Shown one piece after another: positions 1 through 4,316 of a DNA stretch of 5,651 nucleotides (the stretch's first letter is position 1; each line of letters starts with the position of its first letter). The stretch comes from Kiritimatiellia bacterium. GTDB taxonomy: Bacteria > Verrucomicrobiota > Kiritimatiellia > RFP12 > DVOR01. The notes beneath the pieces were generated by a model. The model saw nothing but the letters and a program-made list of their open reading frames with translations, did no database searches and was not told the origin of the DNA. Both the position numbers and the translations under genes were made by a program. Where the stretch lies: NCBI GenBank assembly GCA_017646485.1, contig JAGCML010000224.1:1-5651 (forward strand), given 5' to 3'.

Positions 1-32
1 AACGCTACGCTCACCCCCGGCTGTGAACTGTC

Positions 33-104
33 GCCCCTTCAGGGCTCAAAAAACCGCCTGCGAACGAGGGCGCCTTTGCAAGGCTTACGCACGCTGCCGC
101 GTGC
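33..104. repeat. Three short perfect hairpins in non-coding leader region
   Basis: Three small inverted repeats are visible. They are GCCC/GGGC around a 5-base loop (33-45), GCCTT/AAGGC around TGC (72-84), and GCACGC/GCGTGC around TGCC (89-104). The last two are separated by only four bases. None is followed by a run of T, so they do not look like intrinsic terminators. They precede the better organised repeat array at 155-240 and may be degenerate members of the same kind of element, which could extend left of the window. The stretch 105-154 shows nothing I can name. The function is unknown; the inverted repeats themselves are read directly from the bases. Confidence 0.45.
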
Positions 105-154
105 CTAATTCGGATCGCCCCTCATTTCCTGCACCCAAGCACGGAGTACTGGGA

Positions 155-240
155 AATCCACAGCATGCGCCAGCATGCGTAATCCACAGGGCGAAGCCCG
201 TAATCCACAGCGAAGCGTAATCCACCGCACCGTAGGTGCG
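155..240. repeat. Four-unit AATCCAC(A/C) array interleaved with variable hairpins
   Basis: The word AATCCAC(A/C) begins at 155, 181, 202 and 219, so the units are 26, 21 and 17 bases apart. Each copy is followed at once by a self-complementary segment of different sequence: GCATGC-GCCA-GCATGC (163-178), GGGC-GAA-GCCC (189-199), GC-GAA-GC (210-216) and CGCACC-GTA-GGTGCG (226-240). In the first three units the AC of the word can also pair with the GT that follows the hairpin, leaving one unpaired A, so all three fold on the same plan although stem sequence and length differ. The array ends 14 bases before the putative nadE -10 element, and its last hairpin overlaps where a -35 box would lie. 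It resembles a REP/BIME-like intergenic element, but no known family is recognised. Confidence 0.6.
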
Positions 241-253
241 CACCCCCATTTTA

Positions 254-262
254 TGCTACAAT
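254..262 (+). promoter_or_regulatory. Putative extended -10 promoter of nadE
   Basis: TGCTACAAT fits an extended -10 element (TGn followed by TATAAT, with one mismatch in the hexamer). It lies in the first AT-rich stretch after a GC-rich, hairpin-rich leader. At a 17-base spacer the -35 position (234-239) falls in the last hairpin of the repeat array and does not resemble TTGACA, as is common for extended -10 promoters. The predicted start near 269 would leave a leader of roughly 28 bases, too short for a riboswitch. A very similar TGCTATACT lies upstream of nfnA. Confidence 0.5.
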
Positions 263-284
263 AATAGGAAATGGTTCTGATTTT

Positions 285-290
285 GGAGGA
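285..290 (+). promoter_or_regulatory. Strong Shine-Dalgarno of nadE
   Basis: GGAGGA lies six bases before the ATG at 297, an almost ideal anti-16S match and spacing. It fixes the nadE start, and it contrasts with the next two genes, which have no such site. Confidence 0.85.
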
Positions 291-296
291 AGAGAG

Positions 297-2129
297 ATGA
301 CCGGATTTATCCGAGTGGCGACCCTGACGCCCTCTGTTGTTTTAGGCAATCCCTTTGCGAATGCCGAAAACCTTTTAGCGTGCGTAGATCAAGCGCATGA
401 ACACGGCGCCTCCCTTTTATTAGCTCCTGAGCTCTCCCTGACAGGCGCGACCTGCGGTGACCTCTTCCTGACGCAATCCCTTTTAGAACAAACCACTGCG
501 GCGCTGGCCTCCCTCCTTGAAGACCTTCCTGCGGGCATCACCTTAGTGTGCGGTGCGCCGGTACAAGTAGACGGACGCCTCTTTGACTGTGCGGTCGTGC
601 TCCAGAATGGACGCATCTTAGGTTATGTTCCCCGCGCCAATCTGCCACGCAGTGCCACACGGTTGCGTTGCTTCTCGCCGGCACATGCCCTCTCCTCCAC
701 CACACTTCCCGACGGCACACCGATTGGAACCGACCTCCTCTTCGCCTTTGGCCAACTCCGTTTCGCGGTTGGGTTTGGCACCACTCCCTCCCCCACGGCA
801 GGTGCGCCTCACCTCCTGCTCTGCTTGGATGCCACGCCAGAAGGCGTTGGGCAAACCGCCCTCCGCCGCCAAACGCTCTCCACCCTCTCCCACACTACGG
901 GCTGTGCCGTTGCCTATGCATCAGCGGGTGCAGGTGAATCCTCTACTGACGGCATCTACAGCGGCCACCGCCTCTTGGCCTGGGAAGGCAAAACGCGCGC
1001 TGAAGCCCTGTGGGAAGACGGCATCTCCCTTATGGATTTCTCCCCTGCCTGGGTTGAAGCCCACCAACTCCGCACCAGCAAATCCACCACCTCCAAGCAG
1101 ACGCCACGCCTCATTACGGCCGACTTCTCCCCGACAGAGAGCGATGCCGCTTTAGCTGGCCTCCGCGCCAACCCCTTTATCCCCGCAACCCCTGACGCGA
1201 TTCAGGCACGTTGCGAAGAACTCCTCACCTTGCAGACCGAAGCCCTTTACCGCCGAATGACCCAAATTCGTGCCAAGCGTCTCGTCTTAGGGCTCTCGGG
1301 TGGCTTGGATTCTACGCTCGCGCTTATCGTCTGTGCGGAACTCTGCCGTCGCCACAACCTCCCTGCAGACACCGTCCTTGCGGTGACCATGCCTGGCTTT
1401 GGCACCACAGACCGCACTTACAACAATGCCTGTACGCTGGCCAAAACGCTGGGTGTCGAACTCCGTGAGATTTCAATCGTCCCCTGCGTGACCCAACACT
1501 TCACCGACATCGGCCACGATCCAAAATGCCACGATGTCACCTATGAAAATGCGCAGGCTCGCGCTCGCACGTGGTTGCTTATGGATATCGCCAATAAAGA
1601 AGGCGGTCTTCTCGTCGGCACGGGCGACCTTTCGGAAATTGCCCTTGGCTGGAGCACATACAATGGCGACCACATGAGCATGTATGCGGTGAATTGTTCC
1701 ATTCCCAAAACGCTCATCTCGCATTGCCTTGAAACGGCCACCCACACCCTTGCTGCGCAGGATTCCCCTGCTGCCGCCACCCTTAAGCAGGTCCTCAAGG
1801 ATATCTGCGACACCCCCATCTCTCCTGAATTGGTGCCTGGCGTCCAGCAAACCGAGTCCATCGTGGGCAGTTACGAACTCCATGACTGCTTCCTCTGGTA
1901 CTTCCTACGTTACGGATGCGATCGTGCCCAACTCGCAGAATTGGCCGCGCTCCTTCATAGCGCAACCCCCGAAACCGAACGCACCCGTACGCTTGATATC
2001 TTCTGTCGGCGCGTAATTGCGCAACAATTCAAGCGCTCTTGCAGCCCGGATGGCCCTGCGGTGGGCGGTATCGCCCTCTCTCCGCGTGGCGGATGGATGT
2101 TGCCCTCTGATGCCAATTTGAAACTTTAA
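297..2129 (+). CDS. nadE: NAD+ synthetase, two-domain type with apparently degenerate glutaminase domain
   Basis: NadE catalyses the last step of NAD+ synthesis: ATP-dependent amidation of nicotinic acid adenine dinucleotide in the cytoplasm. The 610-residue protein has an N-terminal nitrilase-like glutaminase domain (about 1-260) and a C-terminal synthetase domain (about 300-600). The synthetase is textbook: P-loop SGGLDS (334-339), TMPGFGTTDRT (364-374), DVTYENAQAR (413-422), GTGDLSE (441-447) and YNGDHMSMY (455-463). This is the long Mycobacterium/Bacteroides-type NadE, although it is somewhat shorter than the usual 640-680 residues. The nitrilase fold is recognisable (APELSLTG with Glu45; SSTD..YSGH at 215-224), but the catalytic Lys of the VPK motif is Arg113, and the Cys of the usual VEICEDLW-like motif aligns with Gly161. 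The family uses a Glu-Lys-Cys triad, so I infer that glutamine hydrolysis is lost or impaired and that the enzyme uses free ammonia. The start is set by GGAGGA six bases upstream. The gene probably leads an operon with the next two genes. Confidence 0.95.
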   Translation: MTGFIRVATLTPSVVLGNPFANAENLLACVDQAHEHGASLLLAPELSLTGATCGDLFLTQSLLEQTTAALASLLEDLPAGITLVCGAPVQVDGRLFDCAVVLQNGRILGYVPRANLPRSATRLRCFSPAHALSSTTLPDGTPIGTDLLFAFGQLRFAVGFGTTPSPTAGAPHLLLCLDATPEGVGQTALRRQTLSTLSHTTGCAVAYASAGAGESSTDGIYSGHRLLAWEGKTRAEALWEDGISLMDFSPAWVEAHQLRTSKSTTSKQTPRLITADFSPTESDAALAGLRANPFIPATPDAIQARCEELLTLQTEALYRRMTQIRAKRLVLGLSGGLDSTLALIVCAELCRRHNLPADTVLAVTMPGFGTTDRTYNNACTLAKTLGVELREISIVPCVTQHFTDIGHDPKCHDVTYENAQARARTWLLMDIANKEGGLLVGTGDLSEIALGWSTYNGDHMSMYAVNCSIPKTLISHCLETATHTLAAQDSPAAATLKQVLKDICDTPISPELVPGVQQTESIVGSYELHDCFLWYFLRYGCDRAQLAELAALLHSATPETERTRTLDIFCRRVIAQQFKRSCSPDGPAVGGIALSPRGGWMLPSDANLKL

Positions 2130-2146
2130 GTTTATCTCTGCGTCAT

Positions 2147-2665
2147 ATGCCTCGCTTACTTGAGCTTCTCATTGTGTTCCTCGCAACACCTCTTTGGGTG
2201 CCGCTCCTGTTGGTCTTGGCTATCTTAACGCGTTGTTTCAATGGAAGTCCCGTTTTCTTCCGCCAGGTACGCCCAGGTCTTCATGGCGCACCCTTCACCA
2301 TTATCAAATTCCGCACCATGCGCGATGGACCTGAAAGCGATGCGGAACGCACCACACGTTTTGGCGCCTTCCTGCGTGCGACCTCCCTTGACGAACTCCC
2401 CGAGTTGCTCCATGTCCTCACAGGCAAAATGGCACTTGTCGGGCCTCGCCCCCTTTTGATGGCCTATCTTGACGAATACACCGAGGAAGAACACCACCGC
2501 CACGATGTCCGTCCTGGCATTACGGGGTGGGCGCAAGTCCATGGTCGCAATGCCATCACGCGTGCTGAAAAGGTTCAATATGACCTGGAATACGTCGCAA
2601 AGCGTTCATTTCTCTTTGACTGCCGCATTCTGCTCATGACCCTCTTTCACCTCCGCGGCAATTAA
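2147..2665 (+). CDS. Small monotopic phosphoglycosyl transferase (bacterial sugar transferase family)
   Basis: This family transfers a phosphosugar from a nucleotide sugar to undecaprenyl phosphate on the inner membrane face, the first committed step of lipid-linked glycan, exopolysaccharide or O-antigen assembly. The 172 residues show one hydrophobic N-terminal segment (about 4-28) broken by prolines at 15 and 19, as expected for the re-entrant membrane helix. Then come PVFFRQ (35-40), KFRTM (54-58), the catalytic Asp-Glu pair in SLDELPEL (Asp82, Glu83), VGPRP (98-102) and [14 protein letters not shown] (122-135). It is the minimal PglC-like form, without the extra membrane domain of WbaP/WcaJ, and its C-terminus is slightly short for the family (usually about 180-200). 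The sugar cannot be predicted. It starts 17 bases after nadE with no Shine-Dalgarno; the ATG is chosen because the family core begins right after it. The following exosortase-type membrane protein fits a surface-glycan or surface-protein context. Confidence 0.92.
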   Translation: MPRLLELLIVFLATPLWVPLLLVLAILTRCFNGSPVFFRQVRPGLHGAPFTIIKFRTMRDGPESDAERTTRFGAFLRATSLDELPELLHVLTGKMALVGPRPLLMAYLDEYTEEEHHRHDVRPGITGWAQVHGRNAITRAEKVQYDLEYVAKRSFLFDCRILLMTLFHLRGN

Positions 2666-2688
2666 TCTCACCCCTCATCCGCCTCCCC

Positions 2689-3393
2689 ATGACCGACACG
2701 TCCCCCTCACCCATCGCAACGCGCGCCCTCACTTGGCCGTTTTTTCTCTGGATTGCCGGCTTGGTTGTGCTCTTCCTCCCGCATGGTTTTGACTTCCCTG
2801 CCTATGTTTACGCAGTAAAAACCCTCCTCTGCGCAGCGCTCACGCTCTATTTCAAACCTTGGCGTTATGTGCCCTTCCATGCCGTTAAAGGCGCCACGCC
2901 ACTCGGTATCCTCATCGGTGTCGCCGTCTATCTTCTCTGGGCACTTCCTGAAAGCACCCCTTGGCCGTGCGTAACCGAAACCTATCGGCGTTGGCTCGTG
3001 ATGATGCCGGGCACGCTCCCAGATTACAGCGCTTCGTGGTGTTATGCCTATAGCGAACACCCCACCCTTGCCATCCTCAAGCTCATCGGTTCGGCCTTTG
3101 TCATTGCACCGATAGAAGAATTCTTCTTCCGCGGCTTTATGATGCGTTGGCTCAGTGATAAAACGTGGCAAAAACTCCCTTTCTGCGAGGTCTCACGTTA
3201 TGCCTTCTGGGTGACGGCGACCGTCTTTGCCTTTGAACCCGATCGTTACGTCGGTGGCTTACTAGCCGGCATCGCCTATGGTGCGCTCGCCATCCGCACA
3301 GGAAGTCTGCGGGCCTCCATTATCGCCCATGTTGTTACCAACCTTCTCTTAGGTCTTCACGTACTTCTCTTTGATGCCTACGGTTTTTGGTGA
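2689..3393 (+). CDS. CPBP/CAAX-protease-related membrane protein (exosortase-associated type)
   Basis: This is a 234-residue, very hydrophobic protein with about seven membrane segments (roughly 14-31, 36-55, 72-86, 126-146, 170-184, 188-203, 208-228). The second half carries CPBP (ABI/CAAX protease) motifs: EEFFFRG (Glu143, Glu144, Arg148) and HVVTN (His214, Asn218). The overall pattern, including FRGFMMRWL, the RTGSL...AHVVTNLLLGL stretch and a C-terminus ending in GFW, matches my recollection of the CAAX prenyl protease-related family found beside exosortases in PEP-CTERM systems (TIGR03008). Family members are thought to act in processing sorted surface proteins, but the biochemistry is not settled. 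Motif 2, normally Phe-x3-His, reads FAFEP here, so a presumed metal-binding or water-activating His is Pro184. It may therefore be inactive as a protease or use other ligands. The gap to the preceding transferase gene is 23 pyrimidine-rich bases with no Shine-Dalgarno, which suggests cotranscription. No exosortase is present in the window. Confidence 0.85.
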   Translation: MTDTSPSPIATRALTWPFFLWIAGLVVLFLPHGFDFPAYVYAVKTLLCAALTLYFKPWRYVPFHAVKGATPLGILIGVAVYLLWALPESTPWPCVTETYRRWLVMMPGTLPDYSASWCYAYSEHPTLAILKLIGSAFVIAPIEEFFFRGFMMRWLSDKTWQKLPFCEVSRYAFWVTATVFAFEPDRYVGGLLAGIAYGALAIRTGSLRASIIAHVVTNLLLGLHVLLFDAYGFW

Positions 3394-3400
3394 AAATCTT

Positions 3401-3409
3401 TGCTATACT
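3401..3409 (+). promoter_or_regulatory. Putative extended -10 promoter of nfnAB
   Basis: TGCTATACT fits TGn plus TATAAT with one mismatch, and lies in the short AT-rich gap after the membrane-protein gene. No good -35 box lies 16-18 bases upstream (3381-3386 reads CGGTTT). The distance from hexamer end to start codon is 36 bases, nearly the same as for nadE (34), and the two promoters share TGCTA. This suggests that nfnAB can be transcribed separately from the three genes upstream. Confidence 0.5.
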
Positions 3410-3425
3410 TTACATTGAAATGTAA
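3410..3425. promoter_or_regulatory. Perfect inverted repeat, candidate operator of nfnAB
   Basis: TTACATTGAAATGTAA is a perfect 7-base inverted repeat with a 2-base centre. It begins directly after the extended -10 hexamer and covers the expected transcription start near 3416. A 2-base loop is poor for an RNA hairpin, so a dimeric DNA-binding repressor site is more likely. I do not recognise the sequence as the site of a specific regulator. Confidence 0.45.
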
Positions 3426-3434
3426 TTCTCTTTC

Positions 3435-3439
3435 TGGAG
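3435..3439 (+). promoter_or_regulatory. Shine-Dalgarno of nfnA
   Basis: TGGAG lies six bases before the ATG at 3446, and the predicted protein begins exactly where NfnA homologues do. This supports the start choice. Confidence 0.75.
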
Positions 3440-3445
3440 CGTAAG

Positions 3446-4300
3446 ATGTTTCCAATACTTGAAAAAGAACAACTCTCCGCAGACGTTTACTCGATGTGGA
3501 TTCATGCCCCTTTAATCGCTGAAGAACGCCAAGCTGGCCAATTCATCATTCTGCAAATCGATGACCAATTCGGCGAACGCATCCCCCTCACCATCGCAGA
3601 TGCCGACCCAGAAACGGGTGCCGTGCGCATCATCTTCCAGGCAGTCGGTGCCTCTACGCAGAAATTGGCGCAGATGAATCCCGGTGATGCGCTTCCTGTC
3701 TTCCTCGGCCCGCTCGGTAAGCCCACCCACATTGAAAAGAAGGGCACCGTGGTCTGCGTGGGCGGCGGGATTGGCGTTGCGCCCATGCATCCCATTGCCC
3801 AGGCAATGAAGCGTGCGGGCAACAAAGTGATCGTCATCATGGGCGCCCGCACCAAGGATCTCCTCATCCTTGAAAAGGAGATGGCCGCCATTGCCGACGA
3901 ACTCATCATCTGTACCGATGACGGCTCCTACGGACGTAAAGCCCTCGTCACTGAACCCCTCAAGGAGGTGTGCGAACGCGAAACCGTGGCTGAATGCGTC
4001 ACCATTGGCCCGCCCATCATGATGAAATTCTGCGCGCTCACCACCCTTCCTTTCAAGGTTCCCACCACCGCATCGCTCAATTCCATCATGATTGATGGCA
4101 CAGGCATGTGCGGGGGGTGCCGCGTGCTCGTGGGTGGAAAAATCAAATTCGTCTGCGTTGACGGCCCCGAATTTGACGCCCATCAGGTCGATTTTGACAA
4201 CCTCATGAAGCGCAATCGCGCCTTCGTTAAACGCGAACGCGAAGATAATTGCAACCTCTTCAAGATGGCTGACGCTCAGCAAACCGCCGCCCAACCCTAA
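3446..4300 (+). CDS. nfnA: NfnAB small subunit (ferredoxin-NADP+ reductase-like, FAD/[2Fe-2S])
   Basis: This is the small subunit of NADH-dependent reduced ferredoxin:NADP+ oxidoreductase, a cytoplasmic electron-bifurcating flavoenzyme linking NADH, NADPH and ferredoxin pools. The 284-residue length is normal. An N-terminal ferredoxin-reductase barrel carries the FAD motif ERIPLT (44-49, R-x-P-x-T type). A Rossmann domain follows, with GGGIGVAPMHPIA (106-118) for the nicotinamide nucleotide. The C-terminal cluster motif DGTGMCGGC (217-225) plus Cys237 gives three Cys (222, 225, 237) and Asp217, the unusual Asp-ligated [2Fe-2S] set described for Thermotoga NfnA. A short Ala/Gln-rich tail (275-284) is lineage-specific. 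The nfnB gene follows after 16 bases, which is the main reason for calling NfnA rather than a dihydroorotate dehydrogenase electron-transfer subunit (PyrK) of similar fold. A sulfide dehydrogenase (SudAB-like) role is the other reading of the same gene pair. Confidence 0.93.
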   Translation: MFPILEKEQLSADVYSMWIHAPLIAEERQAGQFIILQIDDQFGERIPLTIADADPETGAVRIIFQAVGASTQKLAQMNPGDALPVFLGPLGKPTHIEKKGTVVCVGGGIGVAPMHPIAQAMKRAGNKVIVIMGARTKDLLILEKEMAAIADELIICTDDGSYGRKALVTEPLKEVCERETVAECVTIGPPIMMKFCALTTLPFKVPTTASLNSIMIDGTGMCGGCRVLVGGKIKFVCVDGPEFDAHQVDFDNLMKRNRAFVKREREDNCNLFKMADAQQTAAQP

Positions 4301-4305
4301 CCTTC

Positions 4306-4309
4306 GGAG
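4306..4309 (+). promoter_or_regulatory. Shine-Dalgarno of nfnB
   Basis: GGAG lies seven bases before the ATG at 4317, inside the 16-base nfnA-nfnB gap. It supports this start, which keeps the N-terminal segment usual in NfnB. Confidence 0.7.
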
Positions 4310-4316
4310 CCCCGCC

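Noticed and set aside
23..220. 65-codon open frame in the upstream region, plus strand
   Set aside because: It runs through the hairpins and the repeat array, lacks a Shine-Dalgarno, is rich in Arg/Pro/Cys with no domain-like pattern, and ends inside the repeats. It is most likely chance.
155..240. CRISPR array
   Set aside because: The constant word is only about 8 bases, unit spacing falls from 26 to 17, and the intervening segments are self-complementary, not spacer-like.
263..296. Riboswitch in the nadE leader (such as an NAD+-sensing element)
   Set aside because: With the promoter at 254-262, the leader would be about 28 bases, too short for any known riboswitch, and no suitable fold is seen.
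625..1155. 176-codon same-strand frame inside nadE
   Set aside because: It is embedded in nadE in another frame, is Pro/Ser/Arg-rich and has no motif. I also considered it as a sign of a frameshift in the glutaminase domain, but it does not carry the missing catalytic Cys motif.
2130..2146. Terminator or promoter between nadE and the transferase gene
   Set aside because: The 17-base gap holds no inverted repeat, no T-run after a stem and no room for a promoter, so cotranscription is the simpler reading.
3394..3445. Intrinsic terminator after the membrane-protein gene
   Set aside because: The only inverted repeat there is AT-only at most positions, has a 2-base centre and is not followed by a T-tract. 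Its position over the expected start fits an operator better.
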